A stretch of DNA of 64,000 nucleotides from Aurantiacibacter poecillastricola (GTDB taxonomy: Bacteria; Pseudomonadota; Alphaproteobacteria; Sphingomonadales; Sphingomonadaceae): contig NZ_JAVAMS010000003.1 of the NCBI RefSeq assembly GCF_030730945.1, positions 310,001-374,000 of the forward strand. The letters are read 5' to 3'. A program made the position numbers and the translations under genes. Position 1 is the stretch's first letter, and every line of letters starts with the position of its first letter. The notes beneath the pieces were generated by a model that saw only the letters and a program-made list of their open reading frames with translations, ran no database searches and was not told the origin of the DNA. This document shows positions 9,617 to 20,174 of this stretch, in pieces.

Positions 9617-9645
9617 GGGCCGTCCCTCGGGGCGGCCCTTTTGTT
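9617..9645 (+). terminator. Rho-independent terminator of hup
   Basis: GGGCCGTCC pairs with GGGGCGGCCC around a short CTC loop, followed by TTTTGTT. On the minus strand it could also serve the convergent lipoprotein gene ending at 9666. Confidence 0.85.
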
Positions 9646-9665
9646 ATCGGCAGGGTATTTCGTGG

Positions 9666-10484
9666 CTAGCGGGTAAACTCGATGAGAGCCATGGGGGCGG
9701 CCGACGTGCCTGCGTCGATGTCCCAGACAAGCATGGATCCGCGCGCATCCCTGGCCGAACCCTCGTCCGTATTGTTGGCAAGGATTGGCGCGTCGGTGAT
9801 GATGCGGAACGTCCCTTCGATCGGGCGCAGCTGCATCCCAGGCTCTTCCTGGTTCTCACCGCCAGCCTCGGCAAATGCGCCCGCCATGCCCATCATCATG
9901 GCAGCCATCGGATTGCCCGCCACGGGTGCGAAACCGGGCGCGGAGATGCGTGCGCGGCCATCATCCCGCAGTCGGATGGAGACGAAGGCGTTGGACATGG
10001 GCATGTCCTCGAAAGTGGGGAAGTCGAAGTCGTGGCCGAGCGTGCTGGTAATGGAATAGTCCACCATGAACACGCCATCCTCGACGAATTCCACGCTGTT
10101 CCAGCCTGCCTGGCGTTCGAGCATCGCGGTCATCTCCGCGATTTCCTCCTCATCGGAGAGGTCTACCTCGCCGAGCATGCCCTGCATCATTTCCCTGCCC
10201 ATGGCGTCGCGCCGGGCGCGGTCTGCGGCGTCGGCCCGGGTGCAGGGACGTTCCTTGCCGGTTTCGTCGTCGTAGCAAGGCTGGTCGCCCTGGGCTTCCT
10301 CCGCCATTTCGGCAAGCTGAGCGAGCCCGGCCATTACGATCTCGCCTCGATATTCGAAAGTGAACTGGCGGTCTGCCATGACCTGCAGAGTCGCATCGAA
10401 CCTGCCGGGCTGGAACAGGCAGCCCGAAAGCATGGTGCTTGCTGCCATGAGCACGGCAGAGGCCACGAACCGCCTGTAGTGCAT
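9666..10484 (-). CDS. Putative lipoprotein, unknown function
   Basis: Hypothetical 272-residue protein. The frame stays open upstream into the methyltransferase gene, but the ATG at 10484 gives a textbook lipoprotein signal, MHYRRFVASAVLMAASTMLSGC, with the lipobox LSGC (Cys22). The mature region has two cysteines in a DDETGKERPCTRADAAD stretch, methionine-rich segments (NPMAAMMMGMAGAF), and a C-terminal part WDIDAGTSAAPMALIEF. No known domain is recognised. It starts 5 bases after the rlmB stop, so it is probably co-transcribed with it. Expected location is the periplasmic face of a membrane. AAGGGA abuts the start codon, a tight ribosome-binding arrangement. Confidence 0.8.
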   Translation of the reverse strand: MHYRRFVASAVLMAASTMLSGCLFQPGRFDATLQVMADRQFTFEYRGEIVMAGLAQLAEMAEEAQGDQPCYDDETGKERPCTRADAADRARRDAMGREMMQGMLGEVDLSDEEEIAEMTAMLERQAGWNSVEFVEDGVFMVDYSITSTLGHDFDFPTFEDMPMSNAFVSIRLRDDGRARISAPGFAPVAGNPMAAMMMGMAGAFAEAGGENQEEPGMQLRPIEGTFRIITDAPILANNTDEGSARDARGSMLVWDIDAGTSAAPMALIEFTR

Positions 10485-10488
10485 TCCC

Positions 10489-11289
10489 TTAGTCCCCCAT
10501 TGTCCTCGTTGCGATGGCATAGAGCGCGATGGCACCTGCATTGGACACGTTAAGACTTTCCATCGCGTTACTGATGGGCAGGCGGGCGAGGGCGTCGCAA
10601 TGTTGCCCGACATTGTGGCGCATGCCTTCGCCCTCTGCGCCCAGCACCAGTGCGACAGGACCAGTGGGCAGAGCCTCGGCCAGCGTCGCCTCGGCCTCTC
10701 CGGCAAGGCCGATGCGCCAGTATCCGGCCTCGGCGATGTCCTCCAGCGCCCGCGAGAGGTTCACCACCCGCACCCATGGCACGATCTCGAGCGCGCCGGA
10801 CGCAGATTTGCCGATGACACCGCCCTCGGGCGGGGCATGGCGATCCTGCGTGATGATGGCAGCTGCATCGAATGCCGCGGCCGAGCGCAGAAGCGCACCG
10901 ACATTGTGCGGATCGGTCACCTGGTCGAGCACCACGATCGGCCGTGCCGCGTCGCCATCAAGCACATCGGCGAGATGAAGGTCGTCCAGCGGCTCGCAAT
11001 CGAGCACGAGGCCTTGGTGTGGAGCATCCTTGGCCACGAGGCGGGCAAGGTCCGCGACGTCGGCATATTCCACCGGGAAATCGGCGGGCAGCTCGCCATC
11101 GAGCGATTCGATACCTTCGCGCGTCGCCCACAGCTTGCGATGCTGGCGCCGCGGATTCAGGAGTGCTGCCTCTACCGCGTGGCGTCCCCATAGGCGCACA
11201 TGGCCCTTTGCAGCCCGGCCCGAGCCGCGCCCGCCCTGCATTCGTCCTGCGCGTCCGCGCAATGCTCGCTTGTCCTTGCCCTTGGCCAC
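10489..11289 (-). CDS. rlmB: SpoU/TrmH family rRNA 2'-O-methyltransferase (RlmB-type)
   Basis: A 266-residue SPOUT-fold methyltransferase. A basic N-terminus (AKGKDKRALRGRAGRMQGGRG) leads into the substrate-binding domain RLWGRHAVEAALLNP. The three knot motifs follow: motif 1 LDQVTDPHNVGALLRSAAAF, motif 2 VALVLGAEGEGMRHNVGQHCD, motif 3 LPISNAMESLNVSNAGAIALY. RlmB methylates G2251 of 23S rRNA in E. coli, and the exact target here is inferred. The start is a GTG at 11289 with GAGG five bases upstream; the longer open frame runs through the tRNA-Tyr region and is not coding. It is divergent from tRNA-Tyr. Confidence 0.9.
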   Translation of the reverse strand: MAKGKDKRALRGRAGRMQGGRGSGRAAKGHVRLWGRHAVEAALLNPRRQHRKLWATREGIESLDGELPADFPVEYADVADLARLVAKDAPHQGLVLDCEPLDDLHLADVLDGDAARPIVVLDQVTDPHNVGALLRSAAAFDAAAIITQDRHAPPEGGVIGKSASGALEIVPWVRVVNLSRALEDIAEAGYWRIGLAGEAEATLAEALPTGPVALVLGAEGEGMRHNVGQHCDALARLPISNAMESLNVSNAGAIALYAIATRTMGD

Positions 11290-11337
11290 TTTTGCCTCGC
11301 TGATCAGAAACTTTGCCGCCCTGTGCCAGCAGGGCCA

Positions 11338-11366
11338 TTGACAGGCAAGGCACGCTTCGCCAAAGA
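11338..11366 (+). promoter_or_regulatory. Possible promoter of tRNA-Tyr
   Basis: TTGACA at 11338-11343, a 17-base spacer and CAAAGA at 11361-11366. The -35 is perfect but the -10 is weak, and the tRNA starts about 85 bases after the predicted start site. Confidence 0.35.
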
Positions 11367-11455
11367 GCCGCCTCTCGGCTGGACGGCTCCCCTTGTGCGG
11401 GAGCGGACAGACACTGCGATAGAAGACGGCGAAAGGCCGCTTCCCGCCACGGTGT

Positions 11456-11541
11456 GGACAGGTGGCCGAGTGGTTAAAGGCAGCAGACTGTAAATCTGCC
11501 CGCGCAAGCGTACGCTGGTTCGAATCCAGCCCTGTCCACCA
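11456..11541 (+). tRNA. tRNA-Tyr (anticodon GTA)
   Basis: An 86-nt class II tRNA with encoded CCA. The acceptor stem GGACAGG (11456-11462) pairs with CCTGTCC (11531-11537). The anticodon loop ACTGTAAAT carries GTA, a long variable arm (CCGCGCAAGCGTACG) follows, and the T arm is GCTGG-TTCGAAT-CCAGC. The large variable arm and GTA identify tyrosine. Confidence 0.96.
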
Positions 11542-11642
11542 CCCTCTTTCCGGATCACCTCCGATGACAGGGGCCCGGAATACCGCATCTTCCAAAGTTC
11601 GTCCGGGCGTGGCAAGGCTGCCATGCAGGAGGGGTTATCACC

Positions 11643-11921
11643 ATGGACGAGCCGGAACAGGCCGACACGAAGCACCACGCCGCATACTGGCGAGCCAATC
11701 TCAAACTGCTGGGCGTGCTGCTGAGCATCTGGTTCCTTGCCAGTTTCGGAGCGGGCATCCTGTTCCGTCCCTTCCTCGACCAGTTCTCCTTCGGCGGCTA
11801 TCCGCTCGGCTTCTGGTTCGCGCAGCAGGGGTCGATTTACGTCTTCCTCGTGCTGATCGCCGTCTACGTGATCGCCATGCACCGGATCGAGCGCAAGTTC
11901 GATCTGGATGACGACGACTAG
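11643..11921 (+). CDS. DUF4212 small membrane subunit of a sodium/solute symporter
   Basis: A 92-residue protein of the DUF4212 family: an N-terminal HHAAYWRANLKLL segment, two hydrophobic helices (LLGVLLSIWFLASFGAGILF and GSIYVFLVLIAVYVIAM), and an acidic tail DLDDDD. The intervening FSFGGYPLGFWFAQQGS is the family signature. Members are found almost always just upstream of a large SSS-family transporter, as here (11 bases). It is therefore inferred to be the small subunit of that transporter in the inner membrane. Confidence 0.9.
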   Translation: MDEPEQADTKHHAAYWRANLKLLGVLLSIWFLASFGAGILFRPFLDQFSFGGYPLGFWFAQQGSIYVFLVLIAVYVIAMHRIERKFDLDDDD

Positions 11922-11932
11922 GCGCGCTGTTC

Positions 11933-13708
11933 ATGGAAACGCAGACGCTCATCTATATCTTCGTCGGGCTCAGCTTTGCCCTTTACATAGCGATTGCCGT
12001 GTGGAGCCGTGCGGGGTCGACAACCGAATTCTACGTCGCGGGAGGTGGTGTAAACCCGGTTGTGAACGGCATGGCAACCGCAGCGGACTGGATGAGCGCT
12101 GCAAGTTTCATTTCCATGGCGGGCCTTATCGCATTCCTCGGCTACGATGGCAGTGTCTATCTTATGGGCTGGACCGGCGGTTACGTTTTGCTGGCTTTGC
12201 TATTGGCACCGTATCTTCGAAAGTTCGGCGAATTTACCGTGCCCGACTTCATCGGCACACGGTATTACTCCAAAGCCGCTCGGGTGGTGGCGGTGCTGTG
12301 CCTCATCATCATCAGCTTTACCTACATCGCCGGGCAGATGCGCGGAGTGGGCATCGTTTTCTCGCGCTTTCTCGACGTGCCGATCTTCTGGGGCGTGGTG
12401 ATCGGCATGGGAATCGTCTTTATCTATGCCGTACTCGGCGGGATGAAGGGCATCACCTACACGCAGGTGGCGCAATATTGCGTCCTGATCTTCGCCTACA
12501 TGGTGCCGGCCTTCTTCATCAGCTTCATGCTGACCGGCAATCCCGTCCCCCCGCTGGGGCTGGGGAGCGAGGTGAACGATGGCAGCGGGATGTTCGTGCT
12601 GGAGAAGCTGGACCTCGTGCTGACCGATCTGGGTTTCGCAGCTTATACCGATGGCAGCAAGTCGATGATCGACGTGTTCTGTATCACCCTCGCGCTAATG
12701 GTCGGGACGGCGGGACTGCCGCATGTGATCGTGCGCTTCTTCACCGTGCCCAAAGCGAGCGATGCGCGCCGCTCAGCGGGCTGGGCGCTGCTGTTCATCG
12801 CCTTGCTCTACGTGACGGCGGGACCGGTGGGCGCCTTTGCCCGGCTCAACTTTACGCAGACGGTTAACGAGACCGCCTATGCCGATGCGCCCGAATGGTT
12901 CACCAATTGGGAAGCGAACGACCTCATCGCTTGGCGCGACAAGAACGAGGATGGCGTGATGCAGTATCGGCCCGGCGACGCTTTCGAGGGCGCGCCGGTC
13001 TTCGCGCTGGATGCAACCGGCCCGTCCGGTGAGCGGCTGCTGGAGAACGCTCCCACCGACAATGCGAACGAGGTCTATGTCGACCGCGACATCATGGTGC
13101 TGGCCAACCCGGAAATCGCGCAATTGCCCGGCTGGGTGATCGCGCTGGTGGCGGCGGGCGGCCTGGCTGCGGCACTCTCCACGGCGGCAGGGCTGCTGCT
13201 CGTGATCTCGAGCAGCGTGAGCCACGACCTGCTCAAGCGCACCTTCAGGCCGGACATTACCGAGAAAGGCGAGCTTCGCGCCGCGCGCATTGCCGCAACG
13301 GCCGCCATACTGGTGGCGGGCTATCTCGGCATCTATCCACCGGGCTGGGTAGCGCAGGTGGTGGCTTTTGCTTTCGGCATCGCAGCGGCAACCCTGTTTC
13401 CTGCCATCGTGATGGGCATCTTCTCGAAGCGCATGAACCGCGAGGGTGCGATTGCCGGAATGCTTGGCGGGCTGGTCTTCACCCTCTCCTACATCTGGTA
13501 TTTCAAGCTGTGGGATCCCTCGCTCAATGTCGAGGCCAACTGGCTGTTCGGCATATCGCCGGAGGGGATCGGCGTGATCGGCATGGTGCTGAACTTCACA
13601 GTCGCCCTCACGGTGTCGGCCATGACCAAGGGGCCGCCGGTGGAGATCGGCCGGCTGATCGAGAACATCCGCGTGCCGCGCGGGGCGCAGACCCCGCACA
13701 CGCACTAG
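11933..13708 (+). CDS. Sodium/solute symporter, SSS family (acetate/monocarboxylate-type)
   Basis: A 591-residue inner-membrane transporter with about 13 hydrophobic segments. It opens METQTLIYIFVGLSFALYIAIAVW and carries the SSS hallmarks FYVAGGGVNPVVNGMATAADWMSAASFI and GTAGLPHVIVRFFTVPKA. A non-membrane insertion of about 90 residues at roughly 310-400 includes an EF-hand-like DKNEDGVMQYRPGD. The closest recognisable group is the VC_2705-like subfamily paired with DUF4212 proteins, related to ActP acetate permease. The convergent neighbour is acs, with only 3 bases between stop codons, which supports acetate or another short carboxylate as substrate. The substrate is inferred. Confidence 0.88.
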   Translation: METQTLIYIFVGLSFALYIAIAVWSRAGSTTEFYVAGGGVNPVVNGMATAADWMSAASFISMAGLIAFLGYDGSVYLMGWTGGYVLLALLLAPYLRKFGEFTVPDFIGTRYYSKAARVVAVLCLIIISFTYIAGQMRGVGIVFSRFLDVPIFWGVVIGMGIVFIYAVLGGMKGITYTQVAQYCVLIFAYMVPAFFISFMLTGNPVPPLGLGSEVNDGSGMFVLEKLDLVLTDLGFAAYTDGSKSMIDVFCITLALMVGTAGLPHVIVRFFTVPKASDARRSAGWALLFIALLYVTAGPVGAFARLNFTQTVNETAYADAPEWFTNWEANDLIAWRDKNEDGVMQYRPGDAFEGAPVFALDATGPSGERLLENAPTDNANEVYVDRDIMVLANPEIAQLPGWVIALVAAGGLAAALSTAAGLLLVISSSVSHDLLKRTFRPDITEKGELRAARIAATAAILVAGYLGIYPPGWVAQVVAFAFGIAAATLFPAIVMGIFSKRMNREGAIAGMLGGLVFTLSYIWYFKLWDPSLNVEANWLFGISPEGIGVIGMVLNFTVALTVSAMTKGPPVEIGRLIENIRVPRGAQTPHTH

Positions 13709-13711
13709 CGC

Positions 13712-15640
<1,929 letters not shown>

Positions 15641-15750
15641 TCAGGGTCTCTCCGGTGGAACTGGGATTTAGCCGTTCACCGGGATATGCCGCGTCCGGGC
15701 GGGCGAGACAATGCCAGGTTCTCGGGCCAGCTTCTCCGGCCAGCGTGCTT

Positions 15751-17085
15751 TCAGCCTTTCGCCGCCAGCTTCGCCTCCACCATGCTGCGCACGTCGACCT
15801 TCGCCTTCAGCCGCGCGGCGAGGAGGGCCGTGCCGCTGATCTTGCGCTGGGCAAACAGGATGTCGGCGGGCGGCAGGTGCCAGGCTGCACGGTCCTGCGC
15901 GATAGCCATGCCTTCCTCGCGCACGATCTTCACGAAACCGCGGTCGCCGAAGTCGAAGGGGCCGGGCTTTGAAAGCTCGGCGACGATTACGGCGATGATG
16001 CGGTCGAGCTTGTCGCTATGGGCCTTAGCCGCGTGTTCGGACAGGAAACCGGCGGTGATCGCCGCCTCGGCAATGGCATCGTGATCCTGCGCTAGGCCCG
16101 CTTCGAGGAGCCTGCCATAATTCTCGGCGACATGCGGTGAGACGGCGCGCGCAGCTCCAAAATCGAGCAGGACAAGTTTCTCGCCGTCCTCCGAGACGCG
16201 GTAGTTGGCGAAGTTGGGATCGGTTTGCATCAGCCGAAAATCGAACAATTCGCGCAATACCAGCGATATCAGCCGCTCCATCATGGCGTCGCGCGCCTCC
16301 TGCGGCTTGTCCTCCAGCGTCTCGATCGGGCGACCGGGGACGAAATCCATGGCGAGGACGTTTCGCGTGGTGAGATCGCGGTGCAGGCCGGGGACGATGT
16401 AATCGTCCTCGCCTTCCAGCAGCTTCGCATAGGCGGAGAGCTGGTCCGCTTCGCGCTCGTAATCCGCTTCCTCGCGCAATTGCTGCTTCGCCTCGTCCAG
16501 CAGCGGGGCTATGTCGAGCGCCTTGGGCAGCAGGCCGGACACGCGCAGCAGCGTCGCGACATTGTCGACATCGGCGTCGATCGATTCGCGCACGCCCGGA
16601 TATTGCACCTTGATTGCAAGATCGCGCCCGTCGCGTGTGGTGGCGCGGTGAACCTGGCCGATGGAAGCGGCCGCCAGCGGGCGCGGATTGAAATACTTGA
16701 AATCCTTGCGCCAGCCCTGTCCCCATTCGGCAGCCAGCACCGCCTCGAGCTGCTTTGGCGGCATGGAATGGGCATTCTCGCGCAGGCGGGCCATGATCTG
16801 CGAAAGCTCGGGCGGCAGGACGTCGCCCGAATCCAGCGAGACCATCTGCCCCAGCTTCATGGCCGCGCCTCGCAGGTGCGACAGGCGATCGGCGACGCGA
16901 GTGACATTGGCCGGGGTGAGTAGCAATTCATCCATGCGCGGGCGCTTGCCCTCGGCCAGTCGCCGCGCCCCTTCGGCCATCACGCCGCCCGCAAGTCCGC
17001 CCGCCAGTCGCCCGAAATGGCCGAGCCGCGCGCGGCGACTGCCGGGAACGGCGCGCGTGTCGCTCTCGTTGTCGTCCTGTGACAT
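15751..17085 (-). CDS. AarF/ABC1/UbiB family atypical kinase-like protein
   Basis: A 444-residue protein of the ABC1/UbiB family. The start is ATG 17085 (MSQDDNESDTRAVPGSRRARLG); the longer open frame crosses the psd start and is rejected. It has the family KxGQ signature in LRGAAMKLGQMVSLDSGDVLPPEL, the A-rich loop AAASIGQVHRATT followed by LAIKVQYPGV, and a DFGAAR metal-binding motif. Members act as membrane-associated ATPases or kinases supporting ubiquinone synthesis. The N-terminal GHFGRLAGGLAGGVMAEGARRL places it nearer the ADCK3/ABC1 type than proteobacterial UbiB. It diverges from psd. Exact role is inferred. Confidence 0.88.
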   Translation of the reverse strand: MSQDDNESDTRAVPGSRRARLGHFGRLAGGLAGGVMAEGARRLAEGKRPRMDELLLTPANVTRVADRLSHLRGAAMKLGQMVSLDSGDVLPPELSQIMARLRENAHSMPPKQLEAVLAAEWGQGWRKDFKYFNPRPLAAASIGQVHRATTRDGRDLAIKVQYPGVRESIDADVDNVATLLRVSGLLPKALDIAPLLDEAKQQLREEADYEREADQLSAYAKLLEGEDDYIVPGLHRDLTTRNVLAMDFVPGRPIETLEDKPQEARDAMMERLISLVLRELFDFRLMQTDPNFANYRVSEDGEKLVLLDFGAARAVSPHVAENYGRLLEAGLAQDHDAIAEAAITAGFLSEHAAKAHSDKLDRIIAVIVAELSKPGPFDFGDRGFVKIVREEGMAIAQDRAAWHLPPADILFAQRKISGTALLAARLKAKVDVRSMVEAKLAAKG

Positions 17086-17178
17086 GTTCAGCAAGATGGG
17101 GCGCAATGCTTGAAACACCAGCGCCACCGAAAGACCGTATAGCTTGTGAGTGCGAGTGTGAACGCATAGGACGGCCCG

Positions 17179-17931
17179 ATGGCTGGTGAATTGAGAGACA
17201 ATCGTGGTCGCGGCGATGCCGCGTGGGAATTTCCCTCCATCCACCCCGAAGGCCGCAAGTTCGGCCTGATTGCCGTCGCCATCGCGCTGGTGGTGCTGCT
17301 GCTGTTCGATTGGGAGTTGCTCGGATGGCCCCTTCTGGCACTGGCTGGCGGCGTGTTTGCATTCTTTCGCGATCCCGAACGCGTGGTGCCGCAGGGTGAG
17401 AGGCTGATCGTCTCCCCTGCCGATGGCCTGGTTACGCTGATTTCGAAGGTGCCGCCTCCCATCGAATTGCAGAACCCTGACGACGATGGCGCACGCGGCC
17501 TCGGAAGCGAGCCCGTCACCCGCGTGTCGATCTTCATGTCGGTGTTCGACGTGCACATCAATCGCTCGCCCATTGCGGGCACCATCAAGCGGATCATCTA
17601 CATCCCCGGTGCTTTCATGAATGCCGATCTCGACAAGGCGAGCGAGGATAACGAGCGCCAGCACGTGCTGGTCGAACGGTCCGATGGCACGGCCATCGCC
17701 TTTACGCAGATCGCCGGTCTCGTGGCGCGGCGGATCGTACCGTTCGTGAAGTCGGGCGACACCGTCGCCGCCGGACAGCGCATCGGACTGATCCGGTTCG
17801 GCAGCCGTGTCGATGTTTACTTGCCGCAGGGGACCGAGCCGCGTGTGCTGCTCGGACAGAAAGTCATCGCGGGCGAAACCGTGCTGGCGGAAGTGGGCGT
17901 TGCGGGCCTGCTGGAAGGTGTAAATCAATGA
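17179..17931 (+). CDS. psd: Phosphatidylserine decarboxylase proenzyme
   Basis: A 250-residue Psd of the short (PSD-A-like) type, which makes phosphatidylethanolamine from phosphatidylserine at the inner membrane. It has a hydrophobic region at about 30-60 ([18 protein letters not shown]), then [36 protein letters not shown] and the C-terminal [13 protein letters not shown]. The Gly-Ser in that last motif is the self-cleavage site that generates the pyruvoyl group. It overlaps pssA by 4 bases (ATGA), so the two consecutive steps of PE synthesis are translationally coupled. Confidence 0.95.
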   Translation: MAGELRDNRGRGDAAWEFPSIHPEGRKFGLIAVAIALVVLLLFDWELLGWPLLALAGGVFAFFRDPERVVPQGERLIVSPADGLVTLISKVPPPIELQNPDDDGARGLGSEPVTRVSIFMSVFDVHINRSPIAGTIKRIIYIPGAFMNADLDKASEDNERQHVLVERSDGTAIAFTQIAGLVARRIVPFVKSGDTVAAGQRIGLIRFGSRVDVYLPQGTEPRVLLGQKVIAGETVLAEVGVAGLLEGVNQ

Positions 17932-18818
17932 CGCCCATTCAGGATGACGATTTCGATCAGGACACCACGGCTACGGCTGGTCCTGCCTGGCTTGGTCCCA
18001 AGGCCAGCGAGCATGAGCGGGTAACCCGTTCACGCGCGGGCCCGGGGCTTTCGCTGCGCTCTCTCCTGCCCAATGCGATTACCGCAGCGGCATTGTGTTC
18101 GGGCCTTACCGGCATTCGCTTTGCCATTGGCGAGAACTGGACGATGGCGATATTCGCGATCATTCTCGCAGGGATGCTCGATGGCATCGATGGCCGGATC
18201 GCGCGGTTGCTGAAGGCGCAGTCGCGTTTCGGGGCGGAGCTCGACAGCCTTGCCGATTCGCTCAGCTTCGGCATGGCCCCGGCGCTGGTGCTGTATCTCT
18301 GGGCGCTGCAGGATATGCCGCGCATCGGCTGGTTCGCAGCCCTGGCCTTTGCCATCTGCTGCGCGCTGCGGCTGGCCCGGTTCAATGCGCAGATCGATCT
18401 GGAGGAGCAGCCGCACAAGTCGGCCGGGTTCCTCACCGGCGTGCCTGCACCGATGGGTGCGGGGCTGGGCTTCCTGCCGGTCTATCTCTGGCTGGCCAGC
18501 GGCGAGGCGATATTCCGCGACCCCTTGTTGGTAGGCATATGGACGGTAATCGTGGCCGTGCTGATGGTATCCAACCTGGCGACGCCAAGTTGGCAATCGC
18601 TGCGTCCCGGCAACAATTTCAAACTCGCTGCGATCGCACTGGCGGGCTTGCTTGTGGCCGCCCTGTTGACCGAGCCCTGGTGGACGCTTGCCGTCGTCTC
18701 GCTGGTGTATCTCGTACTGATACCGTGGGCGGTGCTGGGTTACGGCAGGGTCAAACGCGCCAAGCGGGCGGCGCTGGCCGAGAAGCGGGAGGACGATCCT
18801 ACGCTGCGAGAAGCGTGA
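17928..18818 (+). CDS. pssA: CDP-diacylglycerol-serine O-phosphatidyltransferase
   Basis: A 296-residue type II PssA making phosphatidylserine from CDP-diacylglycerol and serine. The CDP-alcohol phosphotransferase motif is intact: [11 protein letters not shown] followed by [10 protein letters not shown] (D-G-x2-A-R ... G-x3-D-x3-D). About eight membrane segments follow a soluble acidic N-terminus of about 45 residues. It is translationally coupled to psd. The last 20 bases overlap the convergent small gene ending at 18799. The substrate CDP-diacylglycerol comes from CdsA, encoded at 24.2 kb. Confidence 0.95.
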   Translation: MTPIQDDDFDQDTTATAGPAWLGPKASEHERVTRSRAGPGLSLRSLLPNAITAAALCSGLTGIRFAIGENWTMAIFAIILAGMLDGIDGRIARLLKAQSRFGAELDSLADSLSFGMAPALVLYLWALQDMPRIGWFAALAFAICCALRLARFNAQIDLEEQPHKSAGFLTGVPAPMGAGLGFLPVYLWLASGEAIFRDPLLVGIWTVIVAVLMVSNLATPSWQSLRPGNNFKLAAIALAGLLVAALLTEPWWTLAVVSLVYLVLIPWAVLGYGRVKRAKRAALAEKREDDPTLREA

Positions 18819-18999
18819 AAGCTTCCTCCGGCTGGCGAACACGGCGCGGCGCCTTGATGCGACCACGGTCGATTGCCGCGAGCTCTGCACGGATGGCGAA
18901 CCAGCTGCGCACACCCTTGCGCATAGAGGCGTAGCAGGAGAGCAGGGCTATCGCGGCCACGAAGCCGAAGAATGCCGAGATTGCGAATGCCAGCGTCAT
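18799..18999 (-). CDS. 66-residue single-pass membrane protein under apparent SOS control
   Basis: Small protein beginning MTLAFAISAFFGFVAAIALLSCYASMRKGV. One hydrophobic helix spans about residues 3-25. A basic, presumably cytoplasmic part follows (RSWFAIRAELAAIDRGRIKAPRRVR), ending [10 protein letters not shown] recognise no family. The gene is believed real because it has AAAGGGA about 8 bases before the ATG and a TTGACT-N17-AACATG promoter. That promoter is overlaid by three GTTC-N7-GTTC LexA-type boxes. Its 3' end overlaps pssA by 20 bases tail to tail. By analogy with SidA and other SOS-induced one-pass inhibitors of division, a checkpoint role is possible; this is inference from regulation and topology, not homology. 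Confidence 0.7.
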   Translation of the reverse strand: MTLAFAISAFFGFVAAIALLSCYASMRKGVRSWFAIRAELAAIDRGRIKAPRRVRQPEEAFTLLAA

Positions 19000-19005
19000 G
19001 GTGCC

Positions 19006-19086
19006 GTTCCCTTTTTCGTTCCTCTTGTGTTCTCATGTTCCACTTCCGTTCCGCCCAGTCAATCCATTTCCGTTCTTTTTCTGTTC
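19006..19086 (-). promoter_or_regulatory. Cluster of LexA (SOS) operators, GTTC-N7-GTTC
   Basis: Seven GTTC tetramers occur in 81 bases, starting at 19006, 19018, 19029, 19037, 19048, 19072 and 19083. Three pairs have the exact alphaproteobacterial LexA spacing of 7: 19018-19032, 19037-19051 and 19072-19086. Two of these boxes sit between the -35 and -10 and across the start site of the promoter reading toward 18999. Confidence 0.8.
19034..19062 (-). promoter_or_regulatory. Promoter of the 66-residue membrane protein gene
   Basis: On the minus strand, TTGACT (complement of 19057-19062), a 17-base spacer and AACATG (complement of 19034-19039). The predicted start near 19027 lies inside a LexA box, about 28 bases before the ATG at 18999. 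Confidence 0.6.
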
Positions 19087-19285
19087 CGATTGATCCATTT
19101 CGGGGTGGATTTCTCGCGCTGGCTCGTCTAGGGGCGCGCTCGTCCGAAAGGCTCTGGCGATTCCCGTCCTGGCCGCAGAGGGCAAATCCACATGGAAGGC
19201 ACTGACATACCGGTGCCGCCCGCGGGATCTCTCCCAAGGGCCGGTTCCCCGTCTTCCAGAGGCTTAACCGGAAAGGAATTTTCTT

Positions 19286-20059
19286 ATGGCGGCACCTACC
19301 GTCACGATGCAGCAATTGATCGAGGCCGGCGCACACTTCGGCCACCAGACCCACCGCTGGAACCCGCGGATGAAGCCGTACATCTTCGGCAGCCGCAACG
19401 GTGTTCACATCATCGACCTGTCGCAGACCGTGCCGCTGATGGCGCGTGCGCTCGACTTCGTCTCCTCCACCGTGCGTGCGGGCGGCAAGGTGCTGTTCGT
19501 CGGCACCAAGCGCCAGGCGCAGGAGCCGATTGCCGAGGCAGCCCGCTCGTGCGGCCAGCACTTCGTCAACCACCGCTGGCTGGGCGGCATGCTCACCAAC
19601 TGGAAGACGATTTCCGGCTCGATCCGCGAACTCAAGAGCCTGGAAGAGCAGCTTGCCGGTGACACCCATCTTCTCACGAAGAAGGAAGTCCTGAACCTGA
19701 CCCGCAAGCGCGACAAGCTGGAGCTTTCGCTGGGCGGCATCCGCGACATGGGCGGCATTCCCGACGTGATGTTCGTGATCGACGCCAACAAGGAAGATCT
19801 CGCGATCAAGGAAGCTGGCGTGCTCGGCATCCCCGTGATCGGCGTGCTCGACACCAATGTCGACCCGACCGGCATCGCCTTCCCGATCCCCGGCAATGAC
19901 GATGCCAGCCGCGCCGTGCGCCTGTATTGCGATGCCGTCGCCCAGGCTGCCAGCACCGGCCAGACCGAAGGCGTGATGGACTCGGGTGCCGATATCGGCG
20001 CGATGGACGCTCCGCCCGAGGAAGCTGCCGTCGCCGAAGAGGCCAAGGCGGACGCCTGA
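19286..20059 (+). CDS. rpsB: 30S ribosomal protein S2
   Basis: A 257-residue S2 beginning [27 protein letters not shown], with the conserved [35 protein letters not shown] and [15 protein letters not shown] segments. The C-terminal tail is acidic ([15 protein letters not shown]), as is usual in alphaproteobacteria. GAAAGGA lies about 8 bases upstream. It starts the block rpsB-tsf-pyrH-frr. The 286 bases upstream hold the LexA-box cluster near the divergent small gene; I could not pick a convincing rpsB promoter. Confidence 0.97.
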   Translation: MAAPTVTMQQLIEAGAHFGHQTHRWNPRMKPYIFGSRNGVHIIDLSQTVPLMARALDFVSSTVRAGGKVLFVGTKRQAQEPIAEAARSCGQHFVNHRWLGGMLTNWKTISGSIRELKSLEEQLAGDTHLLTKKEVLNLTRKRDKLELSLGGIRDMGGIPDVMFVIDANKEDLAIKEAGVLGIPVIGVLDTNVDPTGIAFPIPGNDDASRAVRLYCDAVAQAASTGQTEGVMDSGADIGAMDAPPEEAAVAEEAKADA

Positions 20060-20067
20060 TCCCTTGC

Positions 20068-20096
20068 TGTGACGCGCGCGTAAGCCGCGCGTCACA
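20068..20096 (+). terminator. Perfect hairpin between rpsB and tsf (attenuator or processing site)
   Basis: TGTGACGCGCG (20068-20078) is complementary over 11 bases to CGCGCGTCACA (20086-20096), with a 7-base loop. It is followed by ATTACCGC rather than a T run, so full termination is doubtful. A partial terminator or RNA-processing stem is more likely. Confidence 0.55.
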
Positions 20097-20174
20097 ATTA
20101 CCGCACAATGCGCCGGTTCGCTTCCCCGCTGAATGCGAGCGAACCGGCTCAAGACAAATCTGAAGGAACACGAC

